A stretch of 24,367 bases of DNA from a virus. Numbering within the stretch: position 1 is the stretch's first letter; each line of letters begins with the position of its first letter. The position numbers and the translations under genes were made by a program. The stretch covers positions 1 to 24,367 of the IMG/VR virus record IMGVR_UViG_3300043466_002514. One strand, given 5' to 3'. The notes below the pieces were generated by a model that saw only the letters and a program-made list of their open reading frames with translations, was not told where the DNA came from and did not search any database. This document shows, one piece after another, positions 7,423 through 14,544 of this stretch.

Positions 7423-9183
7423 TTATGCTTCGATGTAGGTCTTGCTTACCTTAACAGCTGTATCTGCTGCAGCTGCAGTAACCTGAAGAAGAACATTGCC
7501 ACTTGAATAAACAGCATTTGTTGTTCCTAGTTCACCATTGCTTTGTACATCTGCGTACTCTGTTAGATAAACATTGTTTGATCCGTCTACGGCTACAAGA
7601 ACTTCGATAACCTCAATGTCGCCACCAGCATTTTTTAATTGAACAACATACTTAGCAGCAGAATATGTTGTTGCTGAGAATGTATCAATTGTTGTTGCTG
7701 AAGTTCCAGCAGTTGCTGTTGCAGATCCAAGAAGAGCATCTGGTAGAGCAAGGCTAGTACCTGTTGCTGCTCCAAGAACTGGGGTAACAAGAGTTGGTGT
7801 ATTAGCAAATACTAGAGCACCAGTTCCTGTTTCATCAGAGATAACACTAGCAAGCTCAGATGATGATGTTGCAGCAAGTGCTGAAATCTTGCTTGTTGTA
7901 TAAACGCCATTTGTTACTGTTGCAGCATTTCCTGTGTACTCTGTTGCTGATAGAACCTGAGTTCCAGCAATCTTTAATACCTTGCCAGAAACAAGGTCAA
8001 GGTGCTCAGAAGAGGTCCATGAATCTGTTGCATCTACCCATGAGAAAGTCTTGTCTGTAGTACCCTTAAGTGTAAGACCACCACCATCAGCACCAGCATC
8101 TGTTGGAGTTGCTACTGAACCAAGTGTAAGGTTCTTGTCATCAACTGTGATTTCTGTTGAGTTAATTGTAGTTGTTGTACCATTAACTGTTAGGTCCCCT
8201 GAAAGAACCAAAGATGTACCAGTTGCAGCACCAATATTTGGTGTTACAAGTGTTGGGGTATCAGCAAAAACAAGTGCTCCAGTACCAGTCTCGTCAGAAA
8301 TTACTGTACGAAGTTCTGATGAAGTAGTTGCAGCAAAAACATCCAACTTATTATTTGTAAGAGCAACAGTACCTGTAGCATCTGGCAAAGTAATAGTCTT
8401 GTCAGATGTTGGGTCTGTAACTGTAAGTGTTGTTTCAAAGTCATTTGCTGTAGCACCTTCAAAAACAATTCCATTTCCGTCTACTGCTGGAGAAGTAAGT
8501 GTTTTATTTGTAAGTGTCTGTGTGTCTGATGTTCCAACTACTGAACCAGTTACACCGTGTACTCCTGTTGAAGCACCAGTGTGAGTTGTAAGGTCTCCAG
8601 AAGAAGCCTTGTCGTTTAACTGAGTCTGAATTGCAGAGGTAACACCGTTAAGGTATCCAATCTCTGTATCTGAAACATCTGTAACTCTTGCTTGAATTAT
8701 TGTTGTATCTACAGAAATTGCACCTGTTGAGTCATTATATGAAAGACCGCTTCCGAGTGCATTACCAACTGCATCTTGTGCAAGTTCGTCAGTATACTGT
8801 GTTGGAAGGTCTGAAGTAAGCGCTACTGTACCAGTTGCATCTGGGAAAGTGATTGTGCGGTCTGCAGTAGGATCAGTAACCTGTAATGTTGTCTCAAAAT
8901 CGTTTGCTGTTGAACCTTCAAATGAAATTGAAGACTCAAACACACCTACTGCTGCTGGGGCTGACCACTCAACGCCGTATGTTGCACCTGAGTTTGCTGT
9001 AAGTACTTGACCGTTTGTACCAACGCCTAAACGAGCTACTGCATCGTCTGCACTACCAACAATCAAATCACCTTTAGCGTCAACGACACCTGCTGTGATA
9101 ATGTTCTTTCCATTGACAGTCGCAGTTGATCCTTCAACTACCAGTCCTGCCTTTACTCTAAAATCTTTTGTTACTGTTGCCAT
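7423..9183 (-). CDS. Modular tail-fibre protein
   Basis: A 586-residue beta-rich fibre. It has an N-terminal attachment module (KDFRVKAGLVVEGS), then AKGDLIVGSADDAVARLGVG, a repeat typical of phage structural proteins, two copies of the PTADRTIT/PDATGTVAL cassette, the 'LSYNDSTGAISVDTT' cassette shared with the 796-residue fibre, two 'SSEL..VISDETGTGALVFA.TPTLVTP' repeats, and a C-terminal domain (TFSATTYSAAKYVVQLKN onward). That last domain is clearly related to the C-terminus of the next gene's 148-residue protein. A ribosome site AGAGGAG precedes ATG 9183. The repeated, exchangeable architecture suggests host-recognition fibres that evolve by recombination between neighbours. Confidence 0.78.
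   Translation of the reverse strand: MATVTKDFRVKAGLVVEGSTATVNGKNIITAGVVDAKGDLIVGSADDAVARLGVGTNGQVLTANSGATYGVEWSAPAAVGVFESSISFEGSTANDFETTLQVTDPTADRTITFPDATGTVALTSDLPTQYTDELAQDAVGNALGSGLSYNDSTGAISVDTTIIQARVTDVSDTEIGYLNGVTSAIQTQLNDKASSGDLTTHTGASTGVHGVTGSVVGTSDTQTLTNKTLTSPAVDGNGIVFEGATANDFETTLTVTDPTSDKTITLPDATGTVALTNNKLDVFAATTSSELRTVISDETGTGALVFADTPTLVTPNIGAATGTSLVLSGDLTVNGTTTTINSTEITVDDKNLTLGSVATPTDAGADGGGLTLKGTTDKTFSWVDATDSWTSSEHLDLVSGKVLKIAGTQVLSATEYTGNAATVTNGVYTTSKISALAATSSSELASVISDETGTGALVFANTPTLVTPVLGAATGTSLALPDALLGSATATAGTSATTIDTFSATTYSAAKYVVQLKNAGGDIEVIEVLVAVDGSNNVYLTEYADVQSNGELGTTNAVYSSGNVLLQVTAAAADTAVKVSKTYIEA
8366..8931 (-). repeat. Two copies of the fibre cassette in the 586-residue gene
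   Basis: Copies at about 8366-8471 and 8822-8931, related to those at 6308-6631. The same gene also shares the 'GVTSAIQTQ' region (about 8610-8765) with about 5893-6050 of the neighbouring fibre gene. Confidence 0.72.
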
Positions 9184-9196
9184 TTTATCTCCTCTA

Positions 9197-9643
9197 TTAA
9201 GCCTTTAACCCAGTACGCAAATAGCGTAGAGTTATAGGGGTTTGCCCACCCACTGGAACTACAGATAACGAAACTGTGTTTCCCGCCCTAGAGACAGAGA
9301 TGGTGCCAATATTCCCATCGTTGTCGATTGTTCCATATTCACTGACTGATACATCTGTACCGTCAGCCAGTACGGTTAATTCTGTGGCCCAATATTTATT
9401 TGCACCACCAGAAGTTTTTTTAATTGAGATCATGTACTTTACTGATCTCCACTCTGTTGCATCAAAATTATCAAAGATTGTGGTATTTTCAATACCGTTA
9501 ATTGTTTGCTCATTATTACCATCACTACCAAGGTCTGTTGATCTTGCTGATGTGCTATCAATTAGGTCTACGTAATCTGCCTGAGTAGGACGATCACCAG
9601 TCTGGAAAAGAAGCTTGATATTTGCTATTGATATTTTTGCCAT
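9197..9643 (-). CDS. Small virion protein with fibre C-terminal domain
   Basis: A 148-residue protein. Residues 1-35 (MAKISIANIKLLFQTGDRPTQADYVDLIDS) form a helical N-terminus seen on many small phage structural proteins. Residues about 55-148 (FDATEWRSVKYMISIKK, then ELTVLADG, VSEYGTI and a beta-rich tail) match in order the last 95 residues of the 586-residue fibre: FSATTYSAAKYVVQLKN, VLVAVDGS and LTEYADV. The two genes therefore share a terminal domain on different stalks. The start at 9643 is 6 bases after a TGATATAAT box, so it is leaderless and begins the fibre transcript. Confidence 0.72.
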   Translation of the reverse strand: MAKISIANIKLLFQTGDRPTQADYVDLIDSTSARSTDLGSDGNNEQTINGIENTTIFDNFDATEWRSVKYMISIKKTSGGANKYWATELTVLADGTDVSVSEYGTIDNDGNIGTISVSRAGNTVSLSVVPVGGQTPITLRYLRTGLKA

Positions 9644-9649
9644 GTGTTG

Positions 9650-9658
9650 ATTATATCA
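9650..9658 (-). promoter_or_regulatory. Extended -10 promoter, leaderless start at 9643
   Basis: TGATATAAT on the minus strand, 6 bases before the ATG. The TGA of the extended element is also the stop codon of the upstream 75-residue gene. Confidence 0.62.
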
Positions 9659-9883
9659 CAATATATAGTTAGAAAATCCAATAATCTGAACACCAATTCC
9701 AGGAGGTGCAAGTGGATCTACACCACCGATTGTTATGTTTGTAATCCTTAATTTAAATGGAAGAATGTTTGTTGCTTGAACTTTTTTAGGATAATTTACG
9801 TTTCTAGCCTTTGATGCTTTTGGCTTTATATCTAAAACTACCTTTGCAAAAGGTCTAGTATCTACAATAGTTGCTTTAGCCAT
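9656..9883 (-). CDS. Small basic phage protein, unknown function
   Basis: A 75-residue basic protein (MAKATIVDTRPFAKVVLDIKP...) with a Lys-rich first half and a hydrophobic, Gly/Pro-rich end (GGVDPLAPPGIG). I do not recognise the family. It starts 3 bases after the stop of the 140-residue gene, so it is probably translated from the same mRNA. The equivalent position after the paralogous 133-residue gene holds a 27-residue peptide, also Lys/Val/Pro-rich. The pairing suggests a functional partner of the preceding protein. Confidence 0.62.
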   Translation of the reverse strand: MAKATIVDTRPFAKVVLDIKPKASKARNVNYPKKVQATNILPFKLRITNITIGGVDPLAPPGIGVQIIGFSNYIL

Positions 9884-9886
9884 TTA

Positions 9887-10309
9887 TTATGACTCTTGAT
9901 CTGTAACTTCGCCAATCATAACCATTTCACCTTGACATACAGTCCAGACTCTTGTGGGATCAGATAGCTGTACGTCAAATACGTCTCCAGTAAGTAGCTG
10001 CTTTGACTGGGCAGGTGTTAGGGATAATACGAATTCTCCAGGGCCATCTTCTACTGTTTCTGTTGGGGTAAGTGTAAAAAGTAAGTCATCCCCAACATTA
10101 TCTGAATAGCGTCTAAACTGTGCTCTAATTGTCCAAAGTGAAACATCAATGGCAGCACCTGTATCATCTTGAACATAAATTCTAAAAGCTGCACTGTCAC
10201 CAGTTACAATTGTCCAGTTAATTAGTGGTGGTCTATTTCCAAGGTTGTAAATGGTTGGAGCTTTAACCGAAGTTAATGCACTCTCATCTTTATTTCTGTA
10301 ACTTACCAT
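9887..10309 (-). CDS. Beta-sandwich virion protein (paralogue of 19333-19734)
   Basis: A 140-residue protein with the pattern 'INWTIVTGDSAAFRIYVQDDTG', then 'SLWTIRAQFRR', a Thr/Pro-rich hairpin, and 'WTVCQGEMVMIGEVTD' at the end. The W(T)(I/V)V.GDS...(I/F) opening and the terminal 'W...G.....G(E/D)V' strand recur in the 133-residue protein at 19333-19734, so the two are paralogues. The opening resembles the N-terminal domain of baseplate upper proteins (BppU-like), which would place it at the base of a fibre. That is a resemblance by eye. It starts 9 bases after an extended -10 box and is divergent from the endolysin gene. Confidence 0.66.
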   Translation of the reverse strand: MVSYRNKDESALTSVKAPTIYNLGNRPPLINWTIVTGDSAAFRIYVQDDTGAAIDVSLWTIRAQFRRYSDNVGDDLLFTLTPTETVEDGPGEFVLSLTPAQSKQLLTGDVFDVQLSDPTRVWTVCQGEMVMIGEVTDQES

Positions 10310-10318
10310 AGTCCTTAT

Positions 10319-10327
10319 ATTATACCA
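10319..10327 (-). promoter_or_regulatory. Extended -10 promoter (TGGTATAAT) for the 140-residue gene
   Basis: TGGTATAAT ends 9 bases before ATG 10309; the gap includes AAGGA. It is divergent from the endolysin promoter about 70 bp away. Confidence 0.55.
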
Positions 10328-10396
10328 CGTTGAATTATAACAAATAGATAACGAATATTTAAAAATGTCAAAAGTTTGCTTTTGGAGGCAAATTCG

Positions 10397-10405
10397 TGTT
10401 ATACT
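10397..10405 (+). promoter_or_regulatory. Endolysin promoter (TGTTATACT)
   Basis: Extended -10 TGTTATACT on the plus strand; a weak TTGCTT lies 18 bases upstream as a possible -35. The dyad TTTGC...GCAAA (about 10375-10395) covers the -35 area and could be an operator. The predicted transcript start near 10412 coincides with the first base of a hairpin. Confidence 0.55.
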
Positions 10406-10411
10406 TATACT

Positions 10412-10431
10412 ATGCTACCAAACGGTAGCAT
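10412..10431 (+). promoter_or_regulatory. 5'-terminal mRNA hairpin of the endolysin transcript
   Basis: ATGCTACC-AAAC-GGTAGCAT: an 8-bp perfect stem with a four-base loop, placed where transcription should begin, upstream of the AGGAGG ribosome site at 10441-10446. A 5'-end stem-loop of this kind usually protects mRNA from decay. Confidence 0.5.
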
Positions 10432-10454
10432 TTGTTCTCTAGGAGGTATATTTT

Positions 10455-11006
10455 ATGAGAAGAGACAAGATGGCTTGGATTGGAATCCTATCTTTGGTTG
10501 GAATTGTGGCACCCGTAAGCAATACGGCAAATGCTCTTGATTCTATAACCGATAATAATTTAATAAGTAAAACTTCAGAACCTGTTCTTGCCGACTCCAA
10601 GTCGGCTTTTTTGGTTTCTAAAGGAAAAATGTTAAAGTCTTTTGAAAATAAGACAAACCTGTCAGATTTAGAGTTAAAGAAGCTTCTATCTTTGGTTGGG
10701 TTTGAGGGGAGAGATCTTGTGGTCGCTTGGGCTGTTGCTAAGAAGGAGTCAAACGGACGACCTTTAGCATTTAATGGAAATCACAAAACAGGTGATTCTT
10801 CTTATGGGGTATTTCAAATAAATATGATAGACAACCTTGGTCCTGATCGTAGAACTAAGTTTGATCTTGAATCAAATGCTGAACTTTTTAATCCCGTCAA
10901 GAATGCAGAGATTGCATACTATATGACTAATGGTGGAGAAGATTGGTCTTCTTGGAAAGGCTTGACCCCAAGAACTAAAGCGTGGATGAAGAAGTTTCCA
11001 CACTAA
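10455..11006 (+). CDS. Exported lytic transglycosylase/lysozyme-fold endolysin
   Basis: A 183-residue protein that should cleave peptidoglycan. Residues 1-27 are a signal peptide: basic MRRDK, a hydrophobic stretch (MAWIGILSLVGIVAP), and a small-residue site at NTANA. A linker of about 60 residues follows, then a lysozyme/SLT-type domain. That domain has catalytic Glu98 in AKKESNG, the SYGVFQIN motif at 116-123, and 'NPVKNAEIAYYM...GEDWSSW' toward the end. The FQIN block and Glu-Ser pair are hallmarks of the soluble lytic transglycosylase fold. The signal peptide suggests Sec export rather than release by a holin alone. It has a strong AGGAGG ribosome site 8 bases before ATG. It is the only plus-strand gene in the first 21 kb and is isolated by its own promoter and terminator. 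A virion-associated role is less likely given the signal peptide. Confidence 0.85.
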   Translation: MRRDKMAWIGILSLVGIVAPVSNTANALDSITDNNLISKTSEPVLADSKSAFLVSKGKMLKSFENKTNLSDLELKKLLSLVGFEGRDLVVAWAVAKKESNGRPLAFNGNHKTGDSSYGVFQINMIDNLGPDRRTKFDLESNAELFNPVKNAEIAYYMTNGGEDWSSWKGLTPRTKAWMKKFPH

Positions 11007-11014
11007 CTTAAAAT

Positions 11015-11054
11015 AAAATACCCCCTTAGCTTTATGCTTTGGGGGTATTTTTTA
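11015..11054. terminator. Bidirectional terminator between endolysin and the SDR gene
   Basis: AAAATACCCCC pairs with GGGGGTATTTT across a 15-base loop, flanked by A- and T-rich tracts on both sides. It therefore ends the endolysin transcript on the plus strand and the oxygenase operon on the minus strand, whose last stop codon is at 11052. Confidence 0.85.
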
Positions 11055-11720
11055 TCTAAATACAGGATTATTAATATGACTAATGTTAAGGCTATTTACG
11101 TTGAAGTGGCTAGGCAGAGAAGAAATCCAAAGTATAGACTCTGCAAGATTTTCTGCTGTCAGAGCATTGTCCTTTTTTTCTTTTTGGGTATCAATTGTTC
11201 CTGGACAAATTTCAGTTATTTTAATGTTGTGGGCTGGAAACTCTAGTCTCATAGTTTCTATAAGACCTATCTGACCTCTTTTGGCATTTGTATAATTTCC
11301 TCCCCCATGGTAAGGAACATTTCCTCCAATAGAAGTTACAAAAACAATTGTAGGAGATTTTGATTTTTCTAAACAGGGAATAAAAAGTTGAGAAAGATAC
11401 ATTGGTCCAGATACGTTTATGTCATATGCTTTTCTAAAGTTATCCATTGTTTCATTAGTAATATAGTCAGGACCTGATCCGCCGCCTGCATTATTTACCA
11501 GAAGATCTAAAGATATATCCTTATATTTGTTAAAAAATTCTTTTATTTCTTGTTCATTAGTAATGTCTAGACGATATGTCTCAACCAGCTCAGAGCGTAG
11601 CTCATTTACCTTTGAGAGGTCTCTAGACACTGCTATAACACGATATCCATTCTCAGACAACAGTTTAACTGTTGCATAGCCTACACCCCTGCTAGCCCCT
11701 GTAACTATTGCTGTCTTCAT
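11052..11720 (-). CDS. Short-chain dehydrogenase/reductase
   Basis: A 222-residue classical SDR with a Rossmann fold. It has the nucleotide-binding TGASRGVG at 7-14, NNAGG at 76-80, catalytic Ser130, and the YxxxK pair Tyr143/Lys147 in NYTNAKRG. The post-Rossmann CPGTIDT segment (172-178) is also present. All catalytic residues are intact, so it should be an active NAD(P)-dependent oxidoreductase; the substrate cannot be told. A Ser-Arg pair after beta2 (SRDLSK) hints at NADP. The gene abuts the stop of the upstream oxygenase with no gap, so it belongs to the same operon and is its last member. It may act on a small molecule or sugar used by the decoration pathway, which is inference. Confidence 0.85.
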   Translation of the reverse strand: MKTAIVTGASRGVGYATVKLLSENGYRVIAVSRDLSKVNELRSELVETYRLDITNEQEIKEFFNKYKDISLDLLVNNAGGGSGPDYITNETMDNFRKAYDINVSGPMYLSQLFIPCLEKSKSPTIVFVTSIGGNVPYHGGGNYTNAKRGQIGLIETMRLEFPAHNIKITEICPGTIDTQKEKKDNALTAENLAESILWISSLPSHFNVNSLNISHINNPVFR

Positions 11721-12455
11721 TTACATACCCTGAGATCTATTGAGATCCATTTCGTTATGAATCCAATGTGCAGGAACCATATATTTAAAACCAGATTTAA
11801 CAAGGTGTGCTGTGTGAAAATATGGCGGGAATGCTGGAAAGATAATAACACTATTTGCTTTTGGCTTTAGTCCAAAATCAATTGCCTTATTTGCTACAGA
11901 TATATCATAGTCTAAATCTACTGCTGGTGCCGACCCTTTAGAAAAGCCATCAGAACTTGTCCATCCACCATCATAATCTTTTAATTGAAAAGATATTTCT
12001 CCACCTTCACAGTCGTCATTTAAGTACATAACTAAGGAATATCTTAAAGTTTTATCTCCATCCAGTTGGTCAAAGTGTGCCCCCATACCTATTCCAGTGT
12101 TATATTTTTTTATATTAAACGTTGGAAAAATTCTTGGCTCATCAAAATCTCCAGTAGATGTAGCATAATCTTTACAAACATTATATAGAGTAGCCATTAT
12201 TGAGTCATATATATACTTGCTTTTTTCTCCTACTTCACCACCAATATTATTTATTGCATTAATATCAAACGTTTTTGTTTCTCCATAAATAAAATCTTTA
12301 TCATTTGATGCTGTCCAAGTATTCCAAACATTCACGCCAGATTCATTATTTGACCCAATAGAGTCTAGCTCTTTTAGTGTTTTCTGAAACTTGTCAAAAT
12401 TATCTATCGCATCAGTGTAATAGTAAACCTTTGGGTCTAATACCTCTTTATTCAT
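11721..12455 (-). CDS. 2OG-Fe(II) oxygenase, prolyl-4-hydroxylase-like (copy 6)
   Basis: A 244-residue member of the P4H-like branch of 2-oxoglutarate/Fe(II) dioxygenases, which hydroxylate substrates using O2 and 2-oxoglutarate. The facial triad is His127-x-Asp129 (GAHFDQL) and distal His214 (YFHTAH). Lys224, ten residues later in SGFKY, is placed to bind the 2OG carboxylate, as in collagen prolyl hydroxylases. The conserved core strand SLVMYLNDDCEGGEISF is present. It has an insertion of about 30 residues (YDGGWTSSDGFSKG...) after that core not found in its siblings, perhaps altering substrate choice. It has the best ribosome site of the cluster, AGGAGG, in an 11-base gap after the preceding gene. 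Target unknown. Confidence 0.87.
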   Translation of the reverse strand: MNKEVLDPKVYYYTDAIDNFDKFQKTLKELDSIGSNNESGVNVWNTWTASNDKDFIYGETKTFDINAINNIGGEVGEKSKYIYDSIMATLYNVCKDYATSTGDFDEPRIFPTFNIKKYNTGIGMGAHFDQLDGDKTLRYSLVMYLNDDCEGGEISFQLKDYDGGWTSSDGFSKGSAPAVDLDYDISVANKAIDFGLKPKANSVIIFPAFPPYFHTAHLVKSGFKYMVPAHWIHNEMDLNRSQGM

Positions 12456-12466
12456 TTAATTTCCTC

Positions 12467-13132
12467 CTAGTACCTATTCTTTTTGTAGTGATCTTTTTCT
12501 TTAATAAATCCGACCAAAACATATCTTATTGGACCTTGTCCTACATGCTTAACTCCATGCTTATATTCTTCATCACCTGGAAAAAATACCAAAGTTCCTG
12601 CTTTAGGCTTTAGCTGTATATCTAGATTTGGAAAAAAAAGTTCACCATCTGCGTAATCATCATTTAAATATAAAATTGTAGCATATCTGATAGATGGGTC
12701 TGTATGCTGATCAGTATGAGCTTTTAGCTCTACACCCTCTTGCATTCTTTGTATTGTTGCAAATCCACTTAGGTGAAGTTCTGAATCTGAATCTATTACC
12801 ATAGAGTTTAAAGCATTATACAGTACTTTGGTTATAGGCTGTTTAAGTATATTAAAATTTTTATCTTTCCAATTTTGAGTAATTTCAAATTTTCCTTCAG
12901 CAACTAAATTATCTACATCAGATCTTCCAAACTTCTCTATACAAAATTTTGACAAGTTGGCATAATATTCTACTTCCCAATCTTCTTGCGATGTGCTATT
13001 TATAATATCAAAAAAAATGTTTAACTGCTCTTTTGATAAAAAGTTTTCAATAGAGAGTAGCTTTGGAGTAATCTCTTCAAAAGAATACTCATTATCAACT
13101 AGTTGTTTCTTAAAAGATTCAAGCATTCTCAT
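12467..13132 (-). CDS. 2OG-Fe(II) oxygenase, prolyl-4-hydroxylase-like (copy 5)
   Basis: A 221-residue P4H-like dioxygenase. The N-terminal 100 residues are divergent, then come His139-Thr-Asp141 (KAHTDQH), the core 'ATILYLNDDYADGELFF', KPKAGTLVFFPGD, and distal His192 with Arg203 as the 2OG-binding residue (11 rather than 10 residues apart because of one extra residue in GQGPIRY). The triad is complete, so catalytic activity is expected. Its start overlaps the end of the upstream oxygenase by 14 bases, indicating coupled translation. A second in-frame ATG two codons in is equally possible as the start. A polar KKNRY tail ends the protein. Confidence 0.87.
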   Translation of the reverse strand: MRMLESFKKQLVDNEYSFEEITPKLLSIENFLSKEQLNIFFDIINSTSQEDWEVEYYANLSKFCIEKFGRSDVDNLVAEGKFEITQNWKDKNFNILKQPITKVLYNALNSMVIDSDSELHLSGFATIQRMQEGVELKAHTDQHTDPSIRYATILYLNDDYADGELFFPNLDIQLKPKAGTLVFFPGDEEYKHGVKHVGQGPIRYVLVGFIKEKDHYKKNRY

Positions 13133-13874
13133 TATCTTCTATCTTGTATTTATTTCCATTTGAATCTATTTTCCAACCCTGCTTAAGTAATTCCTGCCAC
13201 TCGGCTCTTTCAACCTCTTGCTTTGCTCTTGTTTCTTTCATCTCTGCTGCCCACTCATCTCTCAATTCTTGTGGGTATGCGTCTTCTTCACGGTCATCCC
13301 AAAATGATCCAATGGTATATCTTACTCCACTTTCTATTAAAGATACTTCATGCATATTGTTAAATCCCCCGTCAAAAACAGCAAGCATTCCAACCTGTGG
13401 TTTAATTTCTATATTTTGATCTGGAAACTTTAATAGACCACCCTCAAAGTCATCATTTAGGTAAAGAAATCCAGCATACCTACTTCTTGTAAATGCTCCA
13501 GATTTTCCTTCAGCATCTGTATTGTCTGAGTGTATTCTTGCGTACGCTCCTGGCTCCCACTTTTGTGTGTGGTACCCAATTTTAGAAATTGTTTTTGGAT
13601 CAAGGTCGTGCACTGAAGCTATTGCTTCTGGCATTGTTTTTTCAATATCTGAAAAAATAGTGGGGGACAACCCAACATCAATTAATTCTTGATCATTATC
13701 TTGTGGCAATATAGAAGAATATGACTCATAAAAAGAAATTGGCATCCAAGAAATTGCTCCATTGTTTGCTTGAGCATCCAAAGCCTGAATCATTTTTTCA
13801 CAATCTTCTTTAGAAATAAAGTTCTCATAAACAACAATATCTTTTGTTAATCTTTTTTTATTAGTTAGGTTCAT
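13119..13874 (-). CDS. 2OG-Fe(II) oxygenase, prolyl-4-hydroxylase-like, with charged C-terminal tail (copy 4)
   Basis: A 251-residue P4H-like dioxygenase. An N-terminal 'IVVYENFISKEDCEKMIQAL' helix is typical of the family. The triad is His115-Ser-Asp117 and His175, with Arg185 ten residues later (ESGVRY). The core strand reads AGFLYLNDDFEGG. After the catalytic domain (about residue 195) there is a highly charged helical extension rich in Glu, Lys and Arg, then KIDSNGNKYKIEDNENA, absent from the siblings and possibly a docking element. It begins within an ATGA overlap with the upstream gene. The residue after the Fe ligand is Ser rather than Ala or Thr, within normal variation. Confidence 0.88.
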   Translation of the reverse strand: MNLTNKKRLTKDIVVYENFISKEDCEKMIQALDAQANNGAISWMPISFYESYSSILPQDNDQELIDVGLSPTIFSDIEKTMPEAIASVHDLDPKTISKIGYHTQKWEPGAYARIHSDNTDAEGKSGAFTRSRYAGFLYLNDDFEGGLLKFPDQNIEIKPQVGMLAVFDGGFNNMHEVSLIESGVRYTIGSFWDDREEDAYPQELRDEWAAEMKETRAKQEVERAEWQELLKQGWKIDSNGNKYKIEDNENA

Positions 13875-14542
13875 GGTTTTCTATCTCCAGTATGTTTTGT
13901 AATTTCCCAGAAAAATGGACAAGTAAATCTTAAGCCACTTTTAATTTCAGTAACTCCGTGAATATAATTTTTGTCTCCTGGGAAAAAGTAAGCAGCACCT
14001 CTTTTAGGTTTAAATTGTACGCCCTGTAGAGGAAAATATAATTCTCCACCTTCATAGTCTTCATTTAAATAAAATAAACTTGAAAGATCATAATTTGGAA
14101 AGTCATTTGGCAAGCCAGCATCTGGACCATCATGAAGTTCTTTATCTGCATGTGGTTTTTGAAATTGTCCTGGAAGCCATTTAACAATAGTTGTTCCTGT
14201 TGGAGTAACCTCTACTTTATAAAATTCTTCAATTATTGGCTTTAGTCTTTGGAATAGTCCAGCAATTATTGGGGATATAGCTGGATCATTTTTATCTAAT
14301 GTTGGCTGAGTAGCAACTCTATCTTTCCAATAATCTGAATCATAGACGACAGTTCCATTTTCATTTACATGGCTTTGTGTTATATCCCAAATAGTTAAAG
14401 ACTTTGCAGCCTTTTCTAAAAAGTCCATTTCCTCTTGAGTCATAAAATTTTCTAACTCAACAATCATGTCTTTGCTGTCTCCAAACCACCCAGATGGGGT
14501 CATTGAAGGTTTTCTTGTTACAACATTTTTTAAATTATCCAT
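13871..14542 (-). CDS. 2OG-Fe(II) oxygenase, prolyl-4-hydroxylase-like (copy 3)
   Basis: A 223-residue P4H-like dioxygenase with His131-Ala-Asp133, distal His195 and Arg205 (KSGLRF). The core is SSLFYLNEDYEGGELYF followed by KPKRGAAYFFPGD. It has a loop after HAD (KELHDGPDAGLPNDFPN) that could shape the active-site entrance. Its ATG lies 6 bases after a TGGTATAAT box located in the last codons of the upstream DUF6065-like gene. This gene and those downstream may therefore be transcribed separately as a leaderless mRNA, besides any read-through from 17492. All residues needed for catalysis are present. Confidence 0.88.
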   Translation of the reverse strand: MDNLKNVVTRKPSMTPSGWFGDSKDMIVELENFMTQEEMDFLEKAAKSLTIWDITQSHVNENGTVVYDSDYWKDRVATQPTLDKNDPAISPIIAGLFQRLKPIIEEFYKVEVTPTGTTIVKWLPGQFQKPHADKELHDGPDAGLPNDFPNYDLSSLFYLNEDYEGGELYFPLQGVQFKPKRGAAYFFPGDKNYIHGVTEIKSGLRFTCPFFWEITKHTGDRKP

Positions 14543-14544
14543 AT

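Noticed and set aside
7982-8584. Plus-strand frame of 200 codons opposite the 586-residue fibre (also 4620-5093 and 6315-6746)
   Set aside because: Val/Ser-rich translations are the reverse complement of Thr/Ala/Asp-rich fibre cassettes, and no ribosome sites are present.
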